Positions 1-5,660 of a stretch of 8,790 nt of DNA are shown here, one piece after another (the first letter of the stretch is position 1; each line of letters begins with the position of its first letter). The notes under the pieces are model-generated. The model was not told the DNA's origin. It did no database searches and was given only the letters and a program-made list of their open reading frames with translations. The position numbers and the translations under genes are program-made. This stretch comes from Oscillospiraceae bacterium. GTDB taxonomy: Bacteria > Bacillota > Clostridia > Oscillospirales > UBA644. The stretch lies in NCBI GenBank assembly GCA_015067385.1, contig SVMP01000085.1, forward strand, positions 1-8,790. Reading direction: 5' to 3'.

Positions 1-1
1 T

Positions 2-445
2 CGTGACCCGATGGCTATGCTTCCCTTCGTTGGTTACAACATGGGCGACTACTGGGCTCACTGGATCGAAATGGGTAAAAAGATCCCCAATCCTCCGAAG
101 ATCTTCAACGTTAACTGGTTCAGAACTAACGATGAAGGCAAATTCATCTGGCCCGGCTTCGGCGACAACCTCCGTGTTCTCCTTTGGATCCTCGGCAGAG
201 TTGCAGGCACCGTTGACGCTGTTGAAAGCCCCATCGGTTTCCTCCCCAAAGCTGAAGATATCAATATCGAAGGCCTCGAAAACGACGGTATCACTCTCGA
301 AGTTCTCAAGGATCTCCTTTCTGTTGATAAAGACCTCTGGAAAGAAGACGCTGACGGCGTAGAAGAATTCTACAACAAAGTCGGCGAACATACTCCCGCT
401 GAACTCCGTAACCAGCTCGCTGCTTTCAGAGCAAGACTTGCTTAA
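2..445 (+). CDS. pckG: Phosphoenolpyruvate carboxykinase (GTP), C-terminal part, cut by the window start
   Basis: This enzyme interconverts oxaloacetate plus GTP with phosphoenolpyruvate, CO2 and GDP in the cytoplasm, linking C4 acids to glycolysis or gluconeogenesis. Only the last 147 residues of about 600 are in the window; the reading frame is open from base 2. The fragment starts with the conserved RDPMAMLPFVGYNMGDY block. It then carries the guanine-binding segment of the GTP family: VNWF (fragment residues 37-40), KFIWPGFGDN (47-56), with W39, F40, F48, F53 and N56 matching the residues that hold the nucleotide base in animal PEPCK. The ATP-type enzyme lacks these motifs. Codons are strongly biased to C-ending forms (CTC, TTC, AAC, ATC), more than in the other genes here, as expected for a highly expressed central enzyme. 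The stop TAA is followed by two hairpins. Identification is very secure; the N-terminal part and promoter lie outside. Confidence 0.97.
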   Translation, partial: RDPMAMLPFVGYNMGDYWAHWIEMGKKIPNPPKIFNVNWFRTNDEGKFIWPGFGDNLRVLLWILGRVAGTVDAVESPIGFLPKAEDINIEGLENDGITLEVLKDLLSVDKDLWKEDADGVEEFYNKVGEHTPAELRNQLAAFRARLA

Positions 446-471
446 TCGGTTGATCTAATCAAAAAATATGT

Positions 472-500
472 GCCCCGTACCGTTCGGTACGGGGCTTTGT
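472..500 (+). terminator. Intrinsic terminator of pckG
   Basis: A GC-rich 11-bp perfect stem (472-482 with 485-495, arm GCCCCGTACCG) has a very tight loop, which relaxes to a 10-bp stem with a GTTC tetraloop. It is followed by a short T-rich tail TTTGT and lies 27 bases after the pckG stop. The U-tract is short, but the stem is very stable. Confidence 0.8.
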
Positions 501-509
501 ATATAAGTT

Positions 510-549
510 AAACGGAGAAGATCATTGCTTCTCCGTTTGATTTTTATTT
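510..549. terminator. Convergent terminator hairpin overlapping the MATE stop codon
   Basis: A perfect 11-bp stem (510-520 with 528-538, arm AAACGGAGAAG) encloses a 7-base loop. On the + strand it is followed by GATTTTTATTT and would act as a second pckG terminator. On the - strand the arm 538-528 encodes the last MATE codons, the MATE stop (524-522) lies in the loop, and the tail is the weaker TTTAACTTATAT. It probably serves both converging genes. Confidence 0.7.
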
Positions 550-1916
550 AACGGATTCCATTTTCCTGTCAGATAGTAGATCGTAAACATGACGAACAAT
601 AGCATATTGTGCAGTATCATGCAAGCCCATGCAGAAATTAAGCCCATAGATAAAAGCTGGGTACAGATAAATGTTCCGACAATTCTTACGCCCCACATGC
701 CGATTATATTGCTGATAAAAGGCATCATTGTTCTGCCCATGCCCTGCATCATGCCTTCAACAATGATCGAAACACCGTAGAACGGTTCTGAAACGGCAAC
801 CATGCGAAGAACTGTCGAGCCAAGCATTATTACCTGATCGTCTTTCGAGAAGAGTCTCATCATGTTCGGAGCGAATATGAAAAGAAGCGAGCCTGAAATT
901 ATCATCAGAAGAACTTCAATTATCAAGATCATTCTTGAGAGATCCTTGATCTTTTGTTTGTCTTTCGCACCGAGGGCGTTGCCGGCAAGCGTTGCCGCCG
1001 CGGTCTGCATACCGTAGCCCGGAATGTAAAATGCGGATTCAACAGTGTTCGCTATCGTGTGCGCTGCTGTCGATATCTCACCGAGAGAATTGACCATTGC
1101 GGCAAAACAAACGTAGCCGAGAGACGTTGCAAACCTCTGCATTGCGTTCGGGAGTGCGACTTTTAAACAAGGCTTGAGAATGCTTTTATCCGGCTTTAAC
1201 GATTGTCCTTTAGGGGAAAGCAGGGGATGTTTCCATAAAACTATCGAAATGCTTATTCCGCCGAATGCAAACGATATTGCACTGGCAACAGCGGCACCCA
1301 ACACACCGAATCCTGCACCCGGAATAGTGAGTGTGAATGAAAAAATGTCAACCGTGCGTGTTTCGTAGATAAGGAAAAAGTTCAATATAACATTTATTAT
1401 ATTTACCCAAATTCCGACGAGCATCGGGGTTTTTGTGTCTCCGACAGCTCTAAGAACCGTACCGAAAATAATAGAGGCGGCTCTTGCAAGCATCGGAACA
1501 TATAAAATAAAGAAATATTTTGCGGAAATATCTCTTATGCTTTCGTCAACCTGCATTAAGGTCGGTACTATTCCGCTTAATGATAACGTAAGTACCGTAA
1601 AAAATATACCGCATACCAGAACCGCTAAAACTGCTTGGGAGGATGCTTTTTTTACGCCTTCCTTGTTTCCCGCACCGTTTGCCTGAGCTATGTATGAGAG
1701 AAAACCGACGCTTACTGCCGAGACTGTACTGCCTATCAGCCAGTTTACCGTGGTTGTTGATCCTACTGCCGCCGTAGCATCTGTTCCGAGCGATCCGACC
1801 ATTGCAGTGTCGATATACTGAACAGCCGTCTGCATAAGCTGTTCGAGCATGGTCGGCCATGCCAAAGTTAATATTGTCGGAATCATGAACCAAGGTAGAT
1901 TTAATCTTTTTTTCAT
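522..1916 (-). CDS. MATE family multidrug/toxin efflux transporter
   Basis: A polytopic inner-membrane exporter of 464 residues, the usual size for a 12-helix MATE protein (two MatE domains). Such pumps exchange Na+ or H+ for cationic drugs, dyes or toxic metabolites; the substrate here cannot be told. N-lobe signs are the segment IPTILTLAWPTMLEQ (12-26) and the acidic residue D36 in YIDTAMVG, at the place of the functional Asp in helix 1 of NorM-type pumps. RAVGDTKTP (156-164) is also typical. The C-lobe repeats the pattern with PGYGMQTAAATLAGNALGA (299-317). I chose the ATG at 1916 over the in-frame ATG at 1928 because a GGAG lies at 1925-1922, six to seven bases upstream of 1916, and the upstream ATG overlaps that site. 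The gene is convergent with pckG and divergent from the msrC operon, with a well-formed promoter about 215 bases upstream and a long, repeat-bearing leader. Confidence 0.95.
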   Translation of the reverse strand: MKKRLNLPWFMIPTILTLAWPTMLEQLMQTAVQYIDTAMVGSLGTDATAAVGSTTTVNWLIGSTVSAVSVGFLSYIAQANGAGNKEGVKKASSQAVLAVLVCGIFFTVLTLSLSGIVPTLMQVDESIRDISAKYFFILYVPMLARAASIIFGTVLRAVGDTKTPMLVGIWVNIINVILNFFLIYETRTVDIFSFTLTIPGAGFGVLGAAVASAISFAFGGISISIVLWKHPLLSPKGQSLKPDKSILKPCLKVALPNAMQRFATSLGYVCFAAMVNSLGEISTAAHTIANTVESAFYIPGYGMQTAAATLAGNALGAKDKQKIKDLSRMILIIEVLLMIISGSLLFIFAPNMMRLFSKDDQVIMLGSTVLRMVAVSEPFYGVSIIVEGMMQGMGRTMMPFISNIIGMWGVRIVGTFICTQLLSMGLISAWACMILHNMLLFVMFTIYYLTGKWNPLNKNQTEKQ

Positions 1917-1921
1917 TATAA

Positions 1922-1925
1922 TCTC
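1922..1925 (-). promoter_or_regulatory. Ribosome binding site that decides the MATE start
   Basis: GGAG on the - strand (1925-1922) lies six bases before the ATG at 1916. The in-frame ATG at 1928 partly overlaps this motif and has no purine-rich site of its own upstream, so translation most likely starts at 1916 and the protein begins MKKRLN. Confidence 0.75.
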
Positions 1926-1957
1926 CATGATATAGTAGGGATTTGGGACCGGTTTTG

Positions 1958-2047
1958 TAAGATTGCATATAATCGTTAGATTATATATTATCGTAAGATT
2001 GCAAGTAATCGTAAGATTATATATTATCGTAAGATTATATATTATCG
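1958..2047. repeat. Five tandem 18-bp repeats in the MATE leader
   Basis: Five head-to-tail units of exactly 18 bp occupy 1958-1975, 1976-1993, 1994-2011, 2012-2029 and 2030-2047 with no spacer. Two variants occur. Type A (units 1 and 3) is TAAGATTGCANNTAATCG. Type B (units 2, 4, 5) is TAAGATTATATATTATCG; unit 2 has TTAG in place of TAAG. Units 4 and 5 are identical. Each unit has a near-palindromic 14-bp core: GATT-N6-AATC in type A, GATTATATATTATC in type B. Read on the - strand, every type B unit contains TATAAT. The array lies between the MATE promoter and start codon, so it should be transcribed into the MATE mRNA. Function unknown: it could be a cluster of binding sites, a source of extra -10 boxes, or an expansion-prone minisatellite. 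Confidence 0.9.
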
Positions 2048-2079
2048 TCGCTGTTTAGGTTACGAAATCCACAAAACCT

Positions 2080-2100
2080 GCGTGAAAAATATTTTCACGC
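2080..2100. promoter_or_regulatory. 21-bp palindrome in the MATE leader (operator or RNA hairpin)
   Basis: Perfect 9-bp arms GCGTGAAAA (2080-2088) and TTTTCACGC (2092-2100) are separated by ATA. It begins about 25 bases downstream of the predicted MATE start point. No T-run follows on the - strand and only a diffuse T-rich stretch on the + strand, so it is a poor terminator. A dimeric-repressor operator or a leader hairpin are both possible. Confidence 0.6.
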
Positions 2101-2131
2101 TATATCCGTTCTTTTATTTGTTTTGGATTAG

Positions 2132-2160
2132 ATTATATCATATTTTTTGCCGTTTTACAA
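2132..2160 (-). promoter_or_regulatory. Sigma-A promoter of the MATE gene
   Basis: On the - strand, -35 TTGTAA (2160-2155), a 17-base spacer, and a consensus -10 TATAAT (2137-2132) preceded by TGA (2140-2138), giving an extended -10. Transcription would start near 2125, leaving a leader of about 209 bases before the ATG at 1916. Confidence 0.8.
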
Positions 2161-2163
2161 GTA

Positions 2164-2186
2164 CATTTTATAAAAATAATAAAATG
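2164..2186. promoter_or_regulatory. Inverted repeat between divergent promoters, PerR/Fur-box-like
   Basis: Perfect 8-bp arms CATTTTAT (2164-2171) and ATAAAATG (2179-2186) flank a 7-base centre. The inner 15 bases, TTATAAAAATAATAA (2168-2182), match the Bacillus PerR box TTATAATNATTATAA at 12 of 14 defined positions. The repeat lies 3 bp from the MATE -35 and 7 bp from the msrC -35, so one bound dimer could affect both promoters. The region is AT-rich, so the match to PerR is suggestive only; the inverted repeat itself is plain. Confidence 0.55.
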
Positions 2187-2193
2187 CTGACTA

Positions 2194-2222
2194 TTGAAAA
2201 ATATAAAAAAATATGTTATCAT
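2194..2222 (+). promoter_or_regulatory. Sigma-A promoter of the msrC operon
   Basis: -35 TTGAAA (2194-2199), a 17-base spacer, and -10 TATCAT (2217-2222) preceded by TGT (2214-2216), an extended -10. Transcription would start near 2229, about 30 bases before the msrC ATG. Confidence 0.8.
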
Positions 2223-2259
2223 ATTAATTGATCTGTTTTATTGAAAGGAAAACTGTAAT

Positions 2260-2706
2260 ATGGATTATAACGTTCTTGCTTCTCAGCTTTATTCTTTGGT
2301 TCACGGAGTTCCGCATAGGGTTGCAAATCTTGCAAATGCTGCGGCATTACTTTTCAATTCCCTTGATGAACTTAATTGGGCAGGTTTTTATCTTCTTGAA
2401 AAAGATGTGCTTGTTCTCGGTCCTTTTCAAGGACAGACTGCATGTATTGAAATTCCAATGGGTAAGGGCGTTTGCGGTACGGCTGCATTGAAAAAAGAAA
2501 CGATCGTTGTTGACAATGTCCACGAATTTCCCGGTCATATTGCCTGCGACAGCGCATCAGATTCGGAAATAGTTATTCCTCTTTTAAAAAACGGCGAGGT
2601 TATCGGTGTTCTGGATATAGACAGTCCGATTTTCTCTCGTTTTTCAACTAATGATAAGGCAGGTCTGGAAAAAATCGCAGATATTATTCAAAAAGAGATT
2701 TTTTAA
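2260..2706 (+). CDS. msrC: Free methionine-(R)-sulfoxide reductase (GAF-domain fRMsr)
   Basis: A cytoplasmic single-GAF-domain enzyme of 148 residues that reduces free, not protein-bound, methionine-R-sulfoxide to methionine, with thioredoxin-type reductants restoring it. The three family cysteines are present: C62 in TACIEIP, C72 in GKGVCGTAA and C96 in PGHIACDSAS. Their spacings (10 and 24) equal those of C84, C94 and C118 in E. coli YebR/MsrC; C96 corresponds to the catalytic one. The substrate-pocket motifs NWAGFYLL (39-46), VLGPFQG (52-58), the SDSEIVIPL stretch (100-108) and GVLDIDSP (116-123) are also typical. AAAGGAA at 2244-2250 lies ten bases before the ATG. It is the first gene of the + strand operon, read from a well-formed promoter beside a PerR-like palindrome, which fits a role in oxidative-damage repair. 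Identification is secure. Confidence 0.95.
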   Translation: MDYNVLASQLYSLVHGVPHRVANLANAAALLFNSLDELNWAGFYLLEKDVLVLGPFQGQTACIEIPMGKGVCGTAALKKETIVVDNVHEFPGHIACDSASDSEIVIPLLKNGEVIGVLDIDSPIFSRFSTNDKAGLEKIADIIQKEIF

Positions 2707-2778
2707 TAATCATTTCTGAATATTTTACTTATTATTTAAAAAGGGAGACTTTCAAAACGAAAGTTAAGGTTTTGAACT

Positions 2779-3492
2779 ATGGAAAACAGACCATATATAA
2801 TATGTCATATGCTTCAATCTATCGACGGTAAGGTTACGGGCGATTTCCTTTTTGATCCCGCTCTTGAAACTGCAACCGAAATTTACTATGAGATCAACAG
2901 AGAATACCGTGCGGATGCGTTTGCTTGCGGAAGAGTAACGATGCAGGGTAGTTTTACGGGCGATTTTTACCCCGATCTATCTGCGTTCGACGGCGTAAAC
3001 GTCCCCGACGGCGATTTTGCTTACGATAAAGAACACGGTTTTTATGCCGTCTCTTTCGACAGAAAAGGTCGTGTCGGTTGGACAAAATCGATCATAGAGG
3101 ATGAAGATCCCGGTTATGGCGGTGCTCATATTATTGAAGTCCTTTGCGAAGATCTTGTTGATAAACGCTATCTTGCATATCTCAGAAAGATCGGGGTCTC
3201 ATATATCTTTGGCGGAAAAACAGAAATTGACATCCCTCTTTGTCTTGAAAAATTGAACAAAACATTCAGGATCAAAACGCTTCTCCTCGAAGGCGGAAGC
3301 ATCATTAACGGAGCTTTCGAAAACGAGGGACTTGTAGACGAACTCAGCCTTGTTGTTGCTCCTGTCTGCGCTCCTGCTGGCTCCAAGCCTCTTTTTACCG
3401 ATGGCAAAGGCTTTAACTTTACACTTTCTTCTTTTGAACAGAAAGATTGCGGTGCGGTTGTTCTGAAATACAAAAGGGGAGATATTGCATGA
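2779..3492 (+). CDS. RibD C-terminal-domain / dihydrofolate-reductase-like pyrimidine reductase
   Basis: A 237-residue stand-alone member of the RibD_C family, which shares the dihydrofolate reductase fold and uses NAD(P)H. In riboflavin synthesis the family reduces 5-amino-6-ribosylaminouracil phosphate; many stand-alone clostridial members have no proven substrate. Visible motifs are the N-terminal MLQSIDGKVTG (11-21), GRVTM (51-55), FGGK (144-147), the nucleotide-binding LLLEGGSIINGAF (168-180) and VDELSLVVAPV (186-196). No deaminase domain is present, so it is not a complete RibD. TTAAGG at 2765-2770 lies eight bases before the ATG. It follows msrC by 72 bases with no clear promoter or terminator between, and its stop overlaps the next start (ATGA), so it is probably co-translated with the Nudix gene. 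Family secure; substrate unknown. Confidence 0.85.
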   Translation: MENRPYIICHMLQSIDGKVTGDFLFDPALETATEIYYEINREYRADAFACGRVTMQGSFTGDFYPDLSAFDGVNVPDGDFAYDKEHGFYAVSFDRKGRVGWTKSIIEDEDPGYGGAHIIEVLCEDLVDKRYLAYLRKIGVSYIFGGKTEIDIPLCLEKLNKTFRIKTLLLEGGSIINGAFENEGLVDELSLVVAPVCAPAGSKPLFTDGKGFNFTLSSFEQKDCGAVVLKYKRGDIA

Positions 3493-3893
3493 CTGACGTT
3501 GTAACCGCACTTATATGGCGTAACGATAAATTTCTTATTTGTTTACGTCCGCCCGATAAACCGAATCCTCTGCGATGGGAATTTGTCGGCGGTAAGGTTG
3601 AAAAAGGTGAAAGCCTTGAGGAAGCGTTGAAAAGAGAATGCAGAGAAGAGCTTGATATAGAAATAAAGGTTAATGATGTTTTTGCGGAAACGGATCATGT
3701 TTATCCCGATATAACGATCCATCTGACTCTTTTTAATGCGGAAATTTCAGACGGAGAACCAAAGCTTAATGTTCATGTTGACATGAAATGGATAAGCCCG
3801 GAGGATATCCCCAATTTTAATTTCTGCCCTGCTGATAAAGATATACTTGATAAAATAATAAATGTTTACGGAAAGAAGGAAAAACAATTATGA
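3489..3893 (+). CDS. MutT-like Nudix hydrolase
   Basis: A 134-residue cytoplasmic pyrophosphohydrolase. Small MutT-like proteins hydrolyse nucleoside triphosphates such as 8-oxo-dGTP, 5-methyl-dCTP or CTP to the monophosphate. The Nudix box spans residues 35-57: G35, E41, R49-E50, and the metal-binding E53-E54; the usual Gly near its end is Asp (ELDI), a frequent variant in this subfamily. The substrate-side region RPPDKPNPLRWEFVGG (20-35) and the C-terminal MKWISPEDIP also fit MutT. I chose the ATG at 3489 rather than an upstream in-frame ATG at 3447, because GGGGAG (3476-3481) lies seven bases before it, and because the family start is close to TALIWRNDKFL. The start overlaps the preceding stop and its own stop overlaps the next start, both as ATGA. 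An anti-mutator role fits the neighbouring msrC, but the substrate is inferred. Confidence 0.9.
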   Translation: MTDVVTALIWRNDKFLICLRPPDKPNPLRWEFVGGKVEKGESLEEALKRECREELDIEIKVNDVFAETDHVYPDITIHLTLFNAEISDGEPKLNVHVDMKWISPEDIPNFNFCPADKDILDKIINVYGKKEKQL

Positions 3894-4450
3894 AAAAGAA
3901 TTTCGGAGCAAACACATGGCTTTACCCCATGCCTGTTCTTATTATCGGCTCTTATGATGAAAACGGCAACCCCAACGCCATGAATGCAGCCTGGGGCGGA
4001 ATAAGCGAAGTGAATGAAATATCAGTTTGTATAAGCGAAGGTCATAAAACAACGAAAAATATTATTGAACGTAAGGCTTTTACAATAAGTATCCCCGATG
4101 TAAATAATGTTACGGAAGCAGATTTCGTCGGAATCGTTTCAGGTAACAAAGATCCCGAAAAGATCAAAAAAGCCGGATGGCATGACGTTAAAAGCGAATT
4201 TGTAAATGCCCCGGTTTTTGACGAACTTCCCATGATTCTCGAATGTAAACTCAAAAGCTACGATGAAGAAGCATGCCGACTTGTAGGCGAGATCGTAAAT
4301 GTAAAAGCAGATGAAAGGATCCTCGGAGAAGACGGACAGATAGATCTTGCAAAGTTCAAACCCATTACATATGACCCTGTTCATCACGGATATATCGCTC
4401 TCGGCGAAAAGGTCGGAACTGCATTCAGCGACGGCAAAAAATTGAAATAA
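3890..4450 (+). CDS. Flavoredoxin-like flavin reductase family protein
   Basis: A 186-residue cytoplasmic FMN-binding split-barrel protein of the flavin reductase / flavoredoxin family. Such proteins bind FMN and pass electrons between nicotinamide, ferredoxin-type donors and acceptors. Evidence is the N-terminal pattern PMPVLIIGSYDENGNPNAMNAAWGG (13-37), the alternating strands EISVCISEGHKTTKNI (43-58) and FTISIPD (64-70), and the C-terminal HHGYIALGEKVGTAF (165-179). No cysteine motif for Fe-S binding is present. The start is fixed by AAGGA (3876-3880) nine bases upstream and by the ATGA overlap with the Nudix stop. The next gene, an Fe-S aldo/keto reductase, starts 22 bases after its stop and could be an electron partner. 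Family well supported; the physiological substrate is unknown. Confidence 0.87.
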   Translation: MKKNFGANTWLYPMPVLIIGSYDENGNPNAMNAAWGGISEVNEISVCISEGHKTTKNIIERKAFTISIPDVNNVTEADFVGIVSGNKDPEKIKKAGWHDVKSEFVNAPVFDELPMILECKLKSYDEEACRLVGEIVNVKADERILGEDGQIDLAKFKPITYDPVHHGYIALGEKVGTAFSDGKKLK

Positions 4451-4472
4451 TATTCGAAAGGACATCTCCGAC

Positions 4473-5651
4473 ATGAATTACCGTGCGGATAAATACGGAA
4501 ACCGTCTTTCAATACTCGGCTTCGGATGTATGCGTTTCTCCAGAAAAATGGGGGCGGTCGATATGGAAAAGACTGAGCGACAGATCATGACAGCGATAAA
4601 GAACGGTGTTAATTATTTTGATACAGCGTATATATATCCCGGTAGCGAAGCTGCTCTGGGTGAGATACTTGAAAAAAACGGCGTCAGGGATCAAGTGTAT
4701 ATAGCAACAAAGCTGCCGCATTATCTCATCAAAGACCGAGATGCCCTTGATAAGCTTTTTGATGAAGAATTGAAACGTCTGCGTACCGATCATGTCGATT
4801 ATTATCTTATGCATATGCTGACAGATACGGATACATGGCAGCGCCTCGTCGATCTCGGCATCGAAGAGTGGCTTTCGCAGAAAAAGGCAAGCGGTGCTAT
4901 CCGTCAGGTCGGCTTTTCGTATCACGGAAATTCCGATATGTTTTGTAAGCTTACAGATGTTCGTGACTGGGATTTTTGCATGATCCAGTATAATTATATG
5001 GACGAAAATTCCCAGGCAGGCAGACGCGGCCTTGAATATGCAAATAAAAAAGGTTTGCCCGTAATGATAATGGAACCGCTTCGGGGCGGCAAGCTTGTCA
5101 ACAATCTGCCCGAAAGCGCAAAACGAATTTTTGCCGATTACAAGATCAAACATACCCCTGCACAGTGGTCTTTCCGTTGGCTTTGGAATCAGCCTCAGGT
5201 CACGGTCGTTTTATCGGGCATGAATTCCGATGAAATGGTTCTTGACAATATCGAGACCGCATCGACCGTTAAAATAGGGGAGCTCGGTCCAGAAGAAGAG
5301 GCTATGCTCAAGCAGGTAGTCGGTGCGATCAATTCGAAAATGAAAGTCGGATGTACAGGGTGCGGATACTGTATGCCATGTCCGAAAAACGTCGATATTC
5401 CGGGAACTTTTGCCGCATATAACCGCAGATTTGCCGAGGGTAAATTCTGGGGACTTGTCGAATATTTTATGTGTACGGCGCTCCGTCCCAATTCAACTGC
5501 CGCTTCTGCGTGTGTCGGCTGCGGTAAATGTGAAAAACACTGTCCGCAAAATATCGAGATCCGAAAATGCCTCAAAGATGCTCAGAAAGAGCTTGAGGGA
5601 CCTATATATAAAGCGGCTCATAAATTCGCAAAGAAATTTACTAAGTTTTAG
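4473..5651 (+). CDS. Aldo/keto reductase with C-terminal 2[4Fe-4S] ferredoxin domain
   Basis: A 392-residue oxidoreductase, full length for this bacterial family. Residues 1-285 form the aldo/keto reductase barrel with the catalytic tetrad D50, Y55 (NYFDTAYIY), K80 (IATKLP) and H114 (YYLMHM). The C-terminal part carries two CX2CX2CX3CP motifs, C294-C297-C300-C303 and C347-C350-C353-C357, each able to hold a [4Fe-4S] cluster. The link to Fe-S clusters suggests electron exchange with ferredoxin or a flavoprotein rather than NADPH alone; the carbonyl substrate is unknown. AAAGGA (4457-4462) precedes the ATG by ten bases. It sits 22 bases after the flavoredoxin gene and 9 bases before the MFS gene, so it is in the middle of the operon. 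The clusters imply an oxygen-sensitive protein, consistent with a stress-linked neighbourhood in an anaerobe. Confidence 0.95.
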   Translation: MNYRADKYGNRLSILGFGCMRFSRKMGAVDMEKTERQIMTAIKNGVNYFDTAYIYPGSEAALGEILEKNGVRDQVYIATKLPHYLIKDRDALDKLFDEELKRLRTDHVDYYLMHMLTDTDTWQRLVDLGIEEWLSQKKASGAIRQVGFSYHGNSDMFCKLTDVRDWDFCMIQYNYMDENSQAGRRGLEYANKKGLPVMIMEPLRGGKLVNNLPESAKRIFADYKIKHTPAQWSFRWLWNQPQVTVVLSGMNSDEMVLDNIETASTVKIGELGPEEEAMLKQVVGAINSKMKVGCTGCGYCMPCPKNVDIPGTFAAYNRRFAEGKFWGLVEYFMCTALRPNSTAASACVGCGKCEKHCPQNIEIRKCLKDAQKELEGPIYKAAHKFAKKFTKF

Positions 5652-5660
5652 AGGAAAATT

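Larger units (their letters stand above)
1917..2259. other. Divergent intergenic regulatory region between MATE and msrC
   Basis: This stretch of 343 bases has no convincing gene. From left to right it holds the MATE ribosome binding site, five tandem 18-bp repeats, a 21-bp palindrome, the MATE promoter (-), a PerR-like inverted repeat, and the msrC promoter (+) with its ribosome binding site. It is very AT-rich, especially 2100-2260. The MATE leader, counted from the predicted start point near 2125, would be about 209 bases, while the msrC leader would be only about 30. Confidence 0.85.

Noticed and set aside
450..462. TTGAT-CTA-ATCAA small palindrome after pckG
   Set aside because: It is too short to be distinguished from chance and is followed directly by a far better terminator.
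1546..1968. 140-codon - strand open frame overlapping the MATE 5' end in another frame
   Set aside because: The protein resembles no family and lies over the conserved MATE N-terminal region.
1958..2047. CRISPR array
   Set aside because: The units are contiguous 18-mers without unique spacers, and no cas gene is present.
1929..2057. The 18-bp repeats give an open frame in phase with the MATE gene, reading as hexapeptides of the type IIYNLT, for 42 codons after a TAA (2057-2055).
   Set aside because: There is no ATG, GTG or TTG in that stretch, the repeat length is a multiple of three so one open copy keeps all open, and the MATE ribosome binding site lies right before 1916. An N-terminal extension is not supported.
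1917..2125. Riboswitch in the MATE leader
   Set aside because: The leader is long enough, but I see no conserved aptamer core; it is mostly AT repeats and one simple hairpin.
3447..3488. Longer Nudix protein starting at the in-frame ATG at 3447
   Set aside because: The extra 14 residues do not fit the family, and a good ribosome binding site with ATGA coupling supports 3489.
4509..5153. 214-codon open frame on the - strand inside the aldo/keto reductase gene
   Set aside because: It is antisense to a gene with full catalytic and Fe-S motifs, has no recognisable domain, and reflects codon bias of the real gene.
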